NCBI RefSeq assembly: GCF_033807575.1
Contig: NC_084708.1
Span: 620,001 to 684,000, forward strand
Source: Cydia pomonella
Lineage: Eukaryota > Arthropoda > Insecta > Lepidoptera > Tortricidae
Reading direction: 5' to 3'
Length of the DNA stretch: 64,000 nucleotides
The position numbers were made by a program, and so were the translations under genes. This document shows, piece by piece, positions 14,201 through 26,500 of the stretch. The notes beneath the pieces were generated by a model. That model did not search any database. It worked only from the letters and a program-made list of their open reading frames with translations, and was not told the DNA's origin. Position 1 is the stretch's first letter; every line of letters starts with the position of its first letter.

Positions 14201-17200
14201 ACGGCACTCACCAGGTCCACCTTGTAGGCCTCGGCGTTGTCGGGCTCGGCCACGAAGATGGCCTCGAGGTCTGCGGCCGGCCCGAGTATGGACGGCACTC
14301 ACCGGGTCCACCTTGTAGGCCTTGGCGTTGTCGGGCTCGGCCACGAAGATGGCCTCGAGGTCTGCGGCCGGCCCGAGTATGGACGGCACTCACCAGGTCC
14401 ACCTTGTAGGCCTTGGCGTTGTCGGGCTCGGCCACGAAGATGGCCTCGAGGTCTGCGGCCGGCCCGAGTATGGACGGCACTCACCAGGTCCACCTTGTAG
14501 GCCTTGGCGTTGTCGGGCTCGGCCACGAAGATGGCCTCGAGGTCTGCGGCCGGCCCGAGTATGGACGGCACTCACCAGGTCCACCTTGTAGGCCTTGGCG
14601 TTGTCGGGCTCGGCCACGAAGATGGCCTCGAGGTCTGCGGCCGGCCCGAGTATGGACGGCACTCACCAGGTCCACCTTGTAGGCCTTGGCGTTGTCGGGC
14701 TCGGCCACGAAGATGGCCTCGAGGTCTGCGGCCGGCCCGAGTATGGACGGCACTCACCAGGTCCACCTTGTAGGCCTTGGCGTTGTCGGGCTCGGCCACG
14801 AAGATGGCCTCGAGGTCTGCGGCCGGCCCGAGTATGGACGGCACTCACCAGGTCCACCTTGTAGGCCTTGGCGTTGTCGGGCTCGGCCACGAAGATGGCC
14901 TCGAGGTCTGCGGCCGGCCCGAGTATGGACGGCACTCACCAGGTCCACCTTGTAGGCCTTGGCGTTGTCGGGCTCGGCCACGAAGATGGCCTCGAGGTCT
15001 GCGGCCGGCCCGAGTATGGACGGCACTCACCAGGTCCACCTTGTAGGCCTTGGCGTTGTCGGGCTCGGCCACGAAGATGGCCTCGAGGTCTCCTGCCGCC
15101 GCCGCCACGCGTACGAAGGCCTGCTGCACCAGCACCGCGGCTCCGTACTTGTCCTTCACCGTAAACTTCAGGGTCACCCTGGATGATAACCACTATTTAA
15201 TCTACTACTCGGTAAAGCTAAGAAACTAGAACATTTTCAGCCTTCAAAACCCTCATAGACCACGCTAGACACAGATTTTGTTGGACCGGCAGCAAAGTTT
15301 AAAAATAAATTTCTATTACTCATTATACGAGATATAGTCCGGGAAGAACTTGTTTATCAATATTAGTTGATAGAAAAGTAGGCATTGCAAGCGTAGTGTT
15401 CATAAACGTACTAACCTAATTAACACATACATTGTACCAATGTACCCTCTCTCTGATTCTGTTTTTTACTGTTTAAATATCACCAACTGACCAGTGTTTT
15501 TTTTTTTTAATACTACGTCGGTGGCAAACAAGCATACGGCCCGCCTGATGGTAAGCAGTATCCGTAGCCTATGTACGCCCTGCAACTCCAGAGGAGTTAC
15601 ACGCGCGTTGCCGACCCTACTCACCCTATGTTCATACTCCTAGTAGTTTAATATTACAGAGGGCTCAGGAACGCTTCGGCCCCAGTTTCATTTCGTCATC
15701 TCCATAAATCGTCCGCAGTGTTATGTCGTCACCCTACAATTCCTAATTCGTAACCTTCCTAACTCGTCCACTTTCTTATATCGTCAATACCCCATTTTGT
15801 CTAAATTCCTATTTTGACCATAGTGCCAACTCGTCCAATATCTGATATCGTCAATATACCATTTTTGTCTACGTTCCTATTTCGACCAAAGTGTTTTATT
15901 TTATGTTTTATTTTCACACTTTCATTTTGACTTCGAAAAAAATATTTGACTGACTTTGACGACTCCGTCGATTCACCATAGCGAGCATCCAAAAGTCCCA
16001 AGCCTAACTATTACTATGCTATGTAGTTGACGAGTTGGCACTGTGGTCTAAATAGGAATGTTGACGAGTAAGCACTATGGACGAATTAGGAGTGTTGACG
16101 AATCGGCACTGTAGTCTAATTAGGAATATAACCAAGTTACTACAGTGGCCCACGTAAGAAAGCGGGCGAGATAAGAAAGTGACGATATAGGAATGCTGGC
16201 GAATCGGAACAGTAGACCAAATGCGAATGAGAACTACTAAGAAGTTGACGAAATGAAACTGAGGCCGAAGCGGTCCTGAGCCTTACAGAGTTGTATTTTA
16301 ATAAAAGATGAACTTGTACAAAATTTTCTTATAACACATATTTTCATTAGAAATACTCACTTCTGCATATGATCCGCCTGCAGCTTCTCGGCCAGCTTGT
16401 TGGGGTAGGCCACCGTGGTGAGCTTCGGACTGGTCGTTCCGTCCACATCCCCGATGCCCACCTCCACGCTGCCCACCTGGATCTCTCCCAGCACTGCTAC
16501 ATTCACGCTCGCCGTCTTGCTATCCGCACTTAGGGCTATCTTGTACAAGCCATATTGAGCTTTAATCTTGCTCAAGTTGAGGATGAAAGTCGTAGGCTCG
16601 TTTGGCTTCTGTGTCAAAGGTTGTTTGGACAGCACGACGACGTCGTCGGCGAGCCTGGTGCCGGACTGCGCGAGGACTCTGTCGGCCTTCAGGCCCTTGA
16701 CGGGGCGGCCCAGCAGGTCCGTGATGGAGATCTCGATGGAGTCCGAGTCGGACGAGATGTACTTCTTGCCCTTGATGACGATGGAGATGGGGGATGGCTA
16801 TAAAGATTTATAAGAGATCAATAAGATTTGTTGAGCCTTTTTAGTGTGGTTTTCTCGCTAAATTGGTGCTTCTTTCTTAAGAATTGCTCCTCAAGAAGTA
16901 GCAGTCAATAAATATAAATAAATAAATAAATATTATAGGACATTATTACACAAATTGACTAAGTCCCACAGTAAGCTCAATAAGGCTTGTGTTGAGGGTA
17001 CTTAGACAACGATGTATATAATATATAAATATTTATAAATACTTAAATACATAGAAAACACCCATGACTCAGGAACAAATATCCATGCTCATCACACGAA
17101 TAAATGCCCTTACCAGGATTTGAACCCGGGACCATCAGCTTCGTAGGCAGGGTCACTACCCACTAGGCCAAACCGGTCGTCAAAAGTCAATACAGATTTG

Positions 17201-20200
17201 ACATTTAAAATTTTCGCGTTTTGAACACAAAATACAATATTATTTATTTGTCCAACAAAGGTGTACATAGGATGTTACAGATCACTCAGTTTCACTATGT
17301 GGCGCCTTACGGCATACAAATTTTGAGAGATGCATGCTCAAAATATAAATGTATGTACATATTTACAAGTCATGATCATCTAAAAATTATTTTATAGAGT
17401 AGTAACTCTTTTGAACTTACAATAGTTTTAAGGCATTTTTAAACTTGTTAAGCTGTAATAATTGAATGTTTTGTGGTATTTTATTAAATATTCTTGGGGC
17501 CATTCCGACCACATTTTTATGGAATAACATTGTCTTGGGTACAACTGAATGTAATATTTTACCTCATAATCTTTAACTTTTAAAGCTTAAGAATAGATGA
17601 GAATTACATTTCACAAAAACACACATTTCATACATAATATAAACTAGGAAGTGTCAGGATCTTAAGATTTTGAAAATAGGGCTTACAGGATTCTTCAAGG
17701 CTAATACCACACAAAGATCTTACACACTTTTTTTGAGCGAGAAAAGTCAGTTCCCAGTCTGTAGAGTTACCCCAAAATATTATTCCGTACCTTAAAATCG
17801 ATGTTACAAAAGCATGGTAAGCAGTAAGCACTGCAGATGGATTCACTCTTTTTCTTAAATTAAATAATGCATAGGAACACATTTTAAAATTTATTTTGTT
17901 ACCGTTATTTCCGACGTTTCGACGCAGGTTACAAATGTGTGGTGGGTGGTTTAAAATAGTGATGCCTACCCCAAAACTTTTTCATAGACTTCGTCGGGTA
18001 GTTACACAAATCTCTGTTTTGACATTTTGCTGGGATCAGTTAGCCGCGACCACGACCAGTGAAACCTGCGTCGGAACGTCGGAAATAAAGGTAACAAAAT
18101 AAATTAGCGATAGATCCGGTTTTAAATATGTTTTAAAATACAGATTTGGTTCTACAAATAGACTTTTCTCAAGATTTTTAATCGTCTAGTAACACTGGAA
18201 CAGTCTACATGTGATAGCAACAGATATTGAGAAATGGTGCATCTAGATTGCCTTAATCATTAGTTAATGTATTATTTATTTTATTATTTCGTTTCTTAAC
18301 AATCTCATAACAATATACTCGCAAATTTTGTTATGATTGTAAAAAAACTATTTATTTCAGACTCATAAAATCCATATCTTGTAAATCCATGTCTTGATTT
18401 TTTTTTTATGGTAGAGGAGGCAAACGAGCAGACGGATCACCTGATGGTAAGCGATTACCGCCGCCCATGGACATCTGCAACACCAGATGGGTTGCAAGTG
18501 CGTTGCCGGCCTTTAAGATGGGAGTATGCTCTTTTCTTGAAGGTTTGAAGGTCGTATCGGTCCGGAAATACCGCAGGCGACAGTTCATTCCACAGTTTAG
18601 CTGTGCGAGGCAGAAAGTTCCTGGAAAAACGCACAGTTGAGGACTGCCAACCATCTAAGTGGTGAGGATGGAAATGTTGTCGCGTAGGGCGATGGCGAAA
18701 AGAAGCAGCGGGGATTAATCCGAACAATTCCTTGGAGCACTCCCCGTTGTACATGCGATAGAAAATGCAGAGCGAGGTCACATCTCTACGCAGCGCCAAG
18801 GAGTCAAGCCGATACGAAATACGCTGGCAGTCGAAAATTCGAGTCGCTCTTCGTTGCATGCGGTCCAGAGGGAGAAGCTGGTACTGGGGTGCCCCTGCCC
18901 ATAGATGAGAACAGTATTCCATGTGCGGGCGCACCTGCGCCTTATAAAGCTGTAGGCGTTGGGTCGGTGTGATTGTATGTTTACTAACCTTAATTAATTT
19001 TAAGATTTGTTGTACCTAGTAACACTATATAGGTCTCCCAATTTGGTGCAAAAAAAATAATTGAAAATGAAATAATCCTCACGTGCAGGGGGCTACCATA
19101 ATCATATACTTTTATTTATTTATTATTTATTTAATAAGCAGGCAGGCAGTTTGACAACTGATATGACCTGTATCCAATATTCATAAAGATAGTTATCATG
19201 AACGAGTCGTAGATATCATGTGCTTGTCTAATTTATTTTTAAACTGGTTCACATTTGGTGCTGAAACCACTACTTCTGGGAGCCTGTTCCAAGCCCTCAC
19301 CACTCGATTGCTGAAAAAGTGTTTGTATGGGTTACTGTGAGCCCTATGCCTTTCCAACTTTAAATGATGATCTCTCAGACGGTTGTTGTTGTTGCGCTTG
19401 AACATCTCTTGGAAATCCTTGAGGTCATAGTGCCCAGATAGAGATAGACAAAAAAATATATGACATTGATAGACAAAAATTATTGCATAAAAGGCACTTA
19501 TTACACGCATGGTTCCTAATTCTGGGAACAAGACGCATTGTTTGCGCTTTCACTTTTAGCGGCAGGTAGTTGAGAAACAGTCAGAAGAAATGGAGTCCTG
19601 TTTCTATTTTTTATAACTTGTAGTGATTGGATACCTGGTCGTCGGCAAGAGCTTGGGCAGCCTCCAGCAGCAGGGCAGCCCCTCGGGCCGTGTTCACGGA
19701 GCGCCGGGACACCAGGTACGTGGCGAACTTCAGCTTCTGCTCCTCAGTCAAGGGTGACGGTTTCGACAGGGACTTGTATGTCCTGCAAATCAAAATTACC
19801 CACATTTGGTAAGAGAAACTAAAAGGCCATGAAAAACAGACTACCAACATTCTGACTTCCTGCTTTCGTGTCCAATCTTTTCCTTGATTAATGTAATTGA
19901 TGGGAGACTCCACAAAGAACAAGCAGCCCGGCTTGTACAATGACAAATATGGGAGAGCCTCACCTGAGCACGGTGGACAGCACGAGGGCGGTGACGGGCA
20001 GGCCGCCCTCGAAGTGCAGCGCGCGCGCGTCGCTCTCGTCGGCGGCCAGCAGCACGCCCTCCGCGTGCTGCGCGCTCCACGCCGCGCAGCCCATGTGCTC
20101 GCACAGCCCGAACACGTAGCCGTAACTACGGGGATACACACAAACATTCTGGTTCAACTAGCGCCCATAACACACACCTTATTGAGCTTACTATAGAACA

Positions 20201-22123
20201 TGATTTTGGTGTTGTGGGCCTGTTTGAGTGCCACATCCAAGCAGTGATCCCTTTAAATTTTTTTACTTATACCCTACTATACAGCTAGGTTGATTTGAGT
20301 GAGATTTATTTATGTAGCTTTCCTGTTCCTAATAGTTAATTGTACACTATATTAGTATGTCCTAAAACAGTACTATTCAAGTTGTATAGCAACTTTTCCT
20401 TATTCTAATTAATTAATTTTATTATTATTAATTTGTGCTGATTATTATTGTGTGAGTATAGGATTCTTTTGAAAAGTTTTCTCACCTGAAATATAAATAT
20501 GAGGCAAGTTTATATAAATTCTATTAAATTTACTGATCACAAAAAGTAGATACAACATGATTACAATTTAAAATTTCGCATGTGAAATAAATCCAGTTTA
20601 TCAAACACAAAACAAACATACTTAGCTGGAGAATCGTCCTTCTTCAGCAACTGAATGAGATTCTTAAGGCCATCCTCCTTGTCATACACTGAGCCCTTTC
20701 CGAGGGCCTTCAGCGAGTACACAGAATAGTACAGCTCCGGGATGGTGGCATCCTTCTTGTCCAGGGTCTGGGCCGGGGCGCTCAAGACCTCTGGCTTGAG
20801 GGAGTTTAGGCAGTTGGAGAGGGCTGCTGTGTTGGTGAGGTAGTAAACTTGCTCAATGTTCTTGAGGTCGTATTTTATGGTTTTTAAGTCCTAGGTAAAA
20901 AATAATACAAATAGAACATGAATAGCATGAAATGTAACAAATATTCTATTCTTTTTACTACCTTTTTATCTTATATACCAGATTTTTAATAAGCACCATT
21001 CCATTTGTTTCAAATCATTTTAATAGTGTCTATATAGATCTAATTAAATTACAACAAAATGATCTAGTGTGTACAAACTCTTTTATCATAAATAGAGACA
21101 GAGTATTTGTAATACTATTATTTTAAATCAAGCCTCAGCTGAGTATAATTAAGAAAGTTTTGTTTTTACTATAAGTAAAATTTCCTTTGATAATAGAAAT
21201 CAAAGCTGTACTACGCAGATGTGAATCAAGGGGCCTAAATATTGTTCTTGGATGGGTTTCAAGCCACTGTAGTGTTAGCGGCAATGGATGATGGGTGATA
21301 CATGGGCAAATCAACCTATTGAGGGAACTTATATTTCTTCCAACTACAGAAAGACTGCTTTAGCTTTGAAGTCTTTAAGGCTGAACTTACAAAATTATAT
21401 GCAATCTTTGCTAAGTTCTCACCTCACAGATGTTAGGGATCTTGGCATTGAGCTGCTTCAGGCCTTTCACTGCATAGTACAGGGAGCTGAGGTCCTTGCT
21501 CTTCAGGTTCTCCTGCAGGATGCCCTCCAGCCGCTTTACGTCGATTGTGCCTTGCAATGTGTTGGCATTGCCTAGTGCTAGGATGCTTACTAATAAAAAT
21601 GCTGAAAAAAGGTTATCCTGTATTATTTACTCCCATTTTGAATAAAATGTGACATTTATTAGCTATTTTTGATAAGTGAAAATACAACAGAGATTAATAA
21701 CCCAATTATAATATGAGATTTTGGTATTTCCATAAAACACTTCTTTGAATGAATAAATTTATATTCAACTATTACCTAATCTGTCCCGGCCTAACATATT
21801 GTTAGAAGATAAGGAATAGTCTTAAAAGTAGTTAGCCGTTTTTTTCGTTAAATATTTCTTCAATCGCTGCGGTGAAATGCGGCGCTTGGCTTACTGATAA
21901 CACTGACGTGTCCTAAACTGTTTTTATATTTTTACTGATCTCAGACATTACTAGAGCCTGTTATCAGTTAAACTTGGGTTCAAATACGGTATTTGCTGGG
22001 TTATTATGTGTGTTTATTGGTTCCTAAGCTATAAAATCGTAATTGAAAAACAGCCTACCTAAAGGTTTAGGTTATAGGGCGTATAAGTAGCTAAAGACAT
22101 AAGTACATACCACGAAAGTACAT
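8279..22123 (-). CDS. RPN2: Ribophorin II, oligosaccharyltransferase subunit (RPN2/Swp1)
   Basis: It is a subunit of the ER oligosaccharyltransferase that N-glycosylates nascent proteins. Ten coding exons join in phase on the minus strand: 22111-22123, 21423-21601, 20622-20890, 19964-20125, 19635-19782, 16361-16797, 15031-15178, 12559-12706, 11939-12154, 8279-8427. They encode 622 aa; the human protein has 631. The start MYFRAFLLVSILALGNA is a signal peptide. Exon 7 carries the family stretch QQAFVRVA...FVAEPDN, exon 8 RSGAYSLTLFLGD. Exon 9 has a membrane segment (APLLLLLVLWAKL). Exon 10 ends with TFLAGQRLL, like the ribophorin II C-terminus. Introns are large and transposon-rich. A 91-bp minisatellite of exon 7's end fills most of intron 7. 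It is divergent from ATP synthase g. Confidence 0.93.
8851..9868 (+). mobile_element. Helitron-like element, 3' end clear
   Basis: The right end has the Helitron signature: a short hairpin (ACCCG, loop, CGGGT at 9841-9858) followed by TCGTCTAG and a T at the insertion site. The left edge at aaccgacttcaac is a guess. The inside has T runs and a repeated block containing gatgaagtggaactgctgatg at about 9136 and 9371. It lies in RPN2 intron 9. No Rep/helicase ORF, so it is non-autonomous. It may be a composite. Confidence 0.55.
9902..9988. repeat. Imperfect hairpin repeat
   Basis: GGGAAACGAAGGGTTGCAGGCC at the left is complemented by GGCCGGCAACCCCGTTTCTC at the right, with about 45 bases between. 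It looks like a small MITE within RPN2 intron 9. Confidence 0.4.
10100..10262. repeat. Inverted repeat, about 45-bp arms
   Basis: The left arm (aacgaaaatttgattatttt, then tgcgctacgacgcacggtt) and right arm (aaccgtacatcgtagcgcaa, then aaatgatcaaattttcgtt) are complementary with a few mismatches. It resembles a foldback MITE. No ORF. Confidence 0.5.
10951..11007 (-). mobile_element. SINE family 2, 3'-end fragment
   Basis: Minus-strand tail only: taataatgtcctataatatt followed by a TTTA-rich run, identical in pattern to the 3' end of the SINE at 16908-17181. Confidence 0.55.
12773..15091 (-). repeat. 91-bp minisatellite made of RPN2 exon 7 end plus splice donor
   Basis: About 25.5 head-to-tail units of exactly 91 bp. 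On the minus strand each unit is 59 bp of RPN2 exon 7 (encoding LEAIFVAEPDNAKAYKVDL) followed by 32 bp that start GTGAGT and end CGCAG. Twenty-five donor motifs recur at 12841 + 91k (k = 0 to 24); the one at 15025-15030 is the donor of exon 7 itself. The inner units are almost identical. The two units farthest from the exon share two substitutions. A cGGGTcc variant marks units at 13205, 13478 and 14297. Short open frames across the array are reading artefacts of a stop-poor repeat. Confidence 0.95.
15497..15640 (-). mobile_element. LINE 3'-end fragment
   Basis: Minus strand: GTCGGCAACGCGCGTG, CTTACCATCAGGCGGGCCG, TTTGCCACCGACGTAG, then an A run. It is the same family as 60931-61165 and 62960-63275. 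It lies in RPN2 intron 6. Confidence 0.65.
15662..16282. mobile_element. 621-bp non-autonomous DNA transposon with 8-bp TSD
   Basis: The ends GGCTCAGGA(a)CGCTTCGGCC and GGCCGAAGCGGTCCTGAGCC are inverted repeats, and an exact 8-bp target duplication TTACAGAG flanks the element (15654-15661 and 16283-16290). Such a TSD suits hAT or P-type elements. Long subterminal arms carry a degenerate motif of the form TGACGAATtGGcACTGTaGtC, then AAtTAGGAATG, many times in opposite directions in the two halves. No transposase ORF. It lies in RPN2 intron 6. Confidence 0.8.
16908..17181 (-). mobile_element. SINE family 2 (tRNA-derived), near full length
   Basis: Minus strand: a tRNA-like head with an A box (TGGCCTAGTGGGTAGTGACC) and a B box (GGTTCAAATCC), then a body (gggtgttttctatgtattta, ttgtctaagtaccctcaaca) and a 3' end taataatgtcctataatatt with a TTTA-rich tail. 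It lies in RPN2 intron 5. Confidence 0.75.
17233..17884 (-). mobile_element. 5'-truncated LINE, reverse transcriptase C-terminus
   Basis: The minus-strand frame at 17882-17628 reads like a LINE ORF2 C-terminal region (YGIIFWGNSTD, QKKCVRSLCG, LKILTLPSLYY), the same family type as the C-terminus at 37617-38069. The 3' UTR follows to 17233. Broken. Confidence 0.7.
17889..18105. mobile_element. 217-bp MITE with about 42-bp terminal inverted repeats
   Basis: AATTTATTTTGTTACC, ttatttccgacgtttcgacg and CAGGT at the left are complemented at the right by ACCTGCGTCGGAACGTCGG, aaataaaGGTAACAAAATAA and ATT. The interior is non-coding. It sits directly against the LINE fragment ending at 17884. Confidence 0.7.
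18395..18965 (-). mobile_element. 5'-truncated LINE, ORF2 C-terminus and 3' end
   Basis: A 159-codon open frame (18934-18455) reads RPHMEYCSHLWAGAPQYQLL, then LDRMQRRATRIF and LWNELSPAVFPDRYDLQTFK, the standard C-terminus of lepidopteran non-LTR reverse transcriptases. The 3' UTR (CTTACCATCAGGTGATCCGT) ends in an A run at about 18400. In RPN2 intron 5. Confidence 0.8.
19108..19531 (-). mobile_element. 5'-truncated LINE fragment
   Basis: The minus-strand frame 19531-19196 ends RVVRAWNRLPEVVVSAPNVN and FKNKLDKHM, a LINE ORF2 tail. The 3' end is a (AAATAAATA) run at about 19135-19108. In RPN2 intron 5. Confidence 0.7.
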
Positions 22124-22498
22124 TTTAATAGTAGAATTAGTATAATCCCACTTTATTCGAAATTTATTTCCGGGATATCTTTAACTTTCTTCTTAGGAAA
22201 TAAATAAAAATTAATTCATCGCCGGCAAGGCTTGACAGAAACGATCGACGTAGCAACAAAAGTTGCCCGCAGAAAAAAAAATGTTAATAGAATAGACTAT
22301 CGTCAACTTTTTTATATGTAAAGAATCCGATCTACTCAAACCTAAGAACCTATTCGAGACACGCATCGACGGCTACTGGCGGCCATCGCCCATCTGTCTG
22401 ATTTTGACAGGTCAATCCGATCAACTTCCATTCCAAAACCAAAAATTTGGTTTCATATCGGTCTGCCTCTTCATCTGTTTTAATTAAATCCTACCGAA
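22124..22498. promoter_or_regulatory. Shared divergent promoter interval, RPN2 / ATP synthase g
   Basis: Only 375 bp separate the two start codons on opposite strands, so both promoters and 5' UTRs must lie here. I see no convincing TATA box. Whether transcription is co-regulated is inference. Confidence 0.5.
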
Positions 22499-23083
22499 AT
22501 GGCCAGTGCGTTGATAAACAGTAAGTGTACAATATTTACAGTATATTATAGCAATAATATTATTTGCTCAATGTTTTGGTCGCATCAGTTATGTAATAAT
22601 TCTAATATAAATTTAATAAATGAAGGTCGCAGGTTATAACACAATGAACCCATGGATACTTACAAAATAGGACATGCGAGAGTAATCACAAATTAAAACT
22701 TGTAAAATTGTAAACTAATCGATATTCTTAGACAGATTTGAGGTTATGTGTTTAAAGGACCATCTATCTACCCCGTATCCTACCCCAAAACTTACATTCT
22801 CACAAGAGTATCTCATTTTCCAGATGCTATCGCCAGCGCGCGACCCAAGTTCGCCATTTTCATGAAATACGCCAAGGTTGAGCTGGCGCCACCCAAACTG
22901 GGCGAGATCCCTCAGATCAAGGCCGGCATCGGTAAACTCCTCTCCTCCGCTAAATCCGGCGCTTGGAAAAACCAGACCGTGAAGGAGGCCACCTTAAACA
23001 CGCTCGTCGGCATGGAGGTGCTGTTCTGGTTCTACATCGGAGAATGCATTGGCAAGCGCCACATTGTCGGCTATGATGTTTAG
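22499..23083 (+). CDS. ATPsynG: Mitochondrial ATP synthase subunit g
   Basis: It is a small membrane subunit of F1Fo ATP synthase in the inner mitochondrial membrane, needed for dimer formation. Two coding exons, 22499-22520 and 22824-23083, give 93 aa (family about 100). Family motifs are plain: KYAKVELAPPKLGEIP, VKEATLNTLVGMEVLFWFY and the C-terminal GECIGKRHIVGYDV, which includes the single membrane helix with its GxxxG-like small-residue face. The start ATG follows a divergent interval shared with RPN2. An AATAAA polyadenylation signal lies at 23129-23134, 46 bases after the stop. It converges on DAP3. Confidence 0.93.
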
Positions 23084-23554
23084 GTTTTCGGTTAAGGGTA
23101 CTGTAGATATATTGTAATTCAATCAGCAAAATAAATTATTAAAAGCAACATCTGTTCCTCATTAAGACTACCTCCTTTTGCAGTAGAAATATTTACGAGT
23201 GAAATTCATCAAATTACTAAGATTAGTTTTAGGCTTGTTTCTAAAAATAAAGTATTTTTATAACATAATTCATACACAAGGAAAAGAAATCATGTTGTTG
23301 CTAAATCCGCATTATTTTTTAACTTCCCAACATGACTATATTTTCAGAAGGATAATACCTATTTAATGTCATGCAGCTGTACTTGCTTGTTTAATAATTT
23401 TATTAAACAATACTATCCTTTTTTTGGGCAGTGTAAAAACAGGGTTGGGAATTGGGATATTAACAAACAAAAATGGGGACACTTGTTAGTTCTATAATAA
23501 ATAAAACTACAGTAATAAATATCTACATACAAATATATAATCCTAAATTAAAAC

Positions 23555-26500
23555 TTATAACGGGGCACACAACTCCATAAACCTATAAGGGTTGCCAGCG
23601 CTGACAAACTTCAGCTCTGTCTCCACCTCCTCTGGTCCGCGGAGCCAGAGCCGGTCGCGGTAGTAGCTGGCGCAGGAGATGTACTCCTTCTCTGTGTACC
23701 TGCCGACTTCCACGGGGATGAAGGGGTCTAAGTGCTCAAAACCCTGGAAAATTATGATACTTGTGAAAACCAAGCCATTGTAGTGGAAAAATGCTATTTT
23801 TTTATCAGAAAAGGAGGCAACAAAGAGCGCCCGGCTGCAGAAATCTCAATGTGAAAAAAATGTAACACACCTTTTTGTACAGTAAGTATTTAGGTAGATA
23901 AGACTCCTGGTGATCATCGGGCACCGCCAACTGGTCCGCTGTCACCACAACTACGCCATTGCTCTGAGAAAAAACATGAATTAAATTATCGACAGCAAAA
24001 ATTGGGCAGGCAAATCGTCAATAGAAGCTTTTAAATACGCTAACTAGTACAAAAGGTTTAAAATCGCCAATTAGCGACACCAGGATACTTCAATTGAGAC
24101 ATAAAAGGCAATAAATTAGAATGTTAATACTATTTAAAAAAAATTGTCGGTCCTGCATCTCTAAATTTAATATCATAAAAAATACTACAGTGTCCTAAAT
24201 CTCTGACCTGAATAGATATCGGTCTACCGGCGCCAAAAAAATTCCACGGGACTTATTTTTTACAATAAAAATAATAAAACTGAAATTGATATCATACACT
24301 AAAAAAATGACCAACACCATCGGTGGCGGATTGGAGGCGTGTTGCCTTCCTGTCACACTTACGTATGAATCTACAAGTGCGATAGAGAGGCAACACGTCG
24401 AACGTGGTTAGCAGTAGGCCCTCGGAATCGAACCGGCGTCTTCAGCTTACGCAACTGACGTCCTGGCCACTAATAGACCACCCAGTCACGGCGGTACTCT
24501 TCCCAAATTCTTCCCAGATTGTAGTGTGACTACTTAAAAACACAAATCAAAAAATAGTTTATAAAATAATTTGAATTAGGAATGCCCTAGCTGAGTAAAA
24601 AAACAAGTTGATCTATCATATTTCATTTCATTATATAAAGTGTAATGTTTTGAAAACTATAATAGTAAGGTCAATGTGGATCAGACTGTCTTTACAAACT
24701 TTTCGTAATTATTATTTAACTCTTGCGATGCTAGAGCCGACAGATAACGAAACGAGATGCTCTTATGGAACTTTCAGTAGGAATAGCAGAGAAAGCGTTA
24801 TTATTGTTTGTCCATGACACTGTCTCGTTATTTTTTTTTATAATAAAATAAAATAAAAAGTTATTTACTGTCGCAAAAAAAAAGATAGTACATACAGCAA
24901 TAAAGTAAGTCCAATAGGGTTGTTGACTGTATTACTCAATATAATATCGGATGTCGTGAGTCTGTTGAGATTTTGGTACGAGAACCAAACAAATAATGTA
25001 AGATGGGGAGACGTACCTTTGATCCAGCCATACATTTTATATGCTGGTCTTTTCCACATTGACCTTTTCACAAACATACCCAGTCGTTGCTGGTGAGTTC
25101 CAGGAAGGAGGCGGCGAGCGTGACCTCCTCGGGCTTAACCTCTCGCTTGCTGGGGGTCCGCAGCCGCGTCAGTGGGTAGAAGAACCCGTTGAAACCGTCC
25201 ACGGCCACGAATGTCTTGCAACTGTAATTTGTAGAATTTGATTTATTTTATGAAACAATTGATAGTAAGGGGCACAGAAAAGAAACATAAAGGTACAATA
25301 GTAAATTAGAAATGTTGAGTGGTCCAGAAATTCCTTCATAAGCTTAAGATATAATGTATGGTTCAATTCCCGGTTTCCTGTACTAAAAAAAGTATTTAAA
25401 TTCTTTGCGTATTTTTGTATTGATTATGGATGATATTAAAGAAACGGAATAAACGAGGAATTACCAATAAGTAAAGCGCGGTAAAGTTTTCCAATAAAAT
25501 ACCCGGGTTTTTTCATCACTGAAACTTAATTATTTTACTACATAAAAAAGTTGAGAACCCCTGGAATAAAAATATGTGAGAACGTAATTACGATAATCTC
25601 ATTTCGACGCGAGCAAGTGAGAGTTACAAATATTGCTTAGTTAATAAATAAAGAAGTATTTTTAATGATAAATCCCATCAATTTCGTCAATTAAAATAGA
25701 GAGCAATTTAGGAATGACCTGAACAAATCCGTCTACGGCTGTTATTAGTTACTCAATACTTCGCTAGATGGCGCTGGGGTCGAAATAGATCGCGCGATCG
25801 TTTGGTAAACGTAGAATATAGACACTCTTTGTAGACATTTCCAACGTCAACCGATTGAGTTGAAATTTGGTTATTTTTGAGGATCACTGGTTATTGTACA
25901 ATAACCTTTGTGATTATAAACTTGTAAACTGAAAGAAAATAAAAATTATGTAATTGATACAAGACCAAACCTATCTCTAATTGATTTAATATTGGCTAAA
26001 CAGAATCTGGATTCGATGTTCGAAACTTTGAAGTTGAAACTATTGGGGAACTGCAGCCATCCCGGAAAATGTGTAACATTAAAGTGATTAAAGATTATTA
26101 TTATAAATATTTCACTCAAAATGCACTAACCGAGCTAAAGTAGTGGTTGATGCCGTGATCTCTTAAAATCTTTCTCTCTTGGCAATAGCGTTCGACTACT
26201 TGTTTGTCGTGGCGCCCTGCTTCAATCTCAAATGTGACCTATTACTTGGTAACATAGTTCAGTTCTCCCCACTTACTGCCTAACAGTAGCTTGATCTCCT
26301 GACCTAGTGCATTGATGACGTCACATACGCGTAATCAACTCGGTTGATGACGTCACATACGCGTAATCAACTTGGTTAATGCCGTATTCGAATCTAACAC
26401 TAGCTTTGCTCTAAAATTTATCCTGCCGCTTGGCAATAGAGTAGATTTTACTTCTTTGCAGTTGCGCCCTGCTTATCCACTCTAAATTGTGACCTATGCC

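Noticed and set aside
12773..15091. CRISPR-like regular repeats
   Set aside because: The units are contiguous and have no variable spacers, the genome is eukaryotic, and there are no cas genes.
12748..15193. Dozens of overlapping 85-110-codon open frames on both strands
   Set aside because: They repeat every 91 bp and arise from a stop-poor minisatellite. Only 15031-15178 on the minus strand is a real RPN2 exon.
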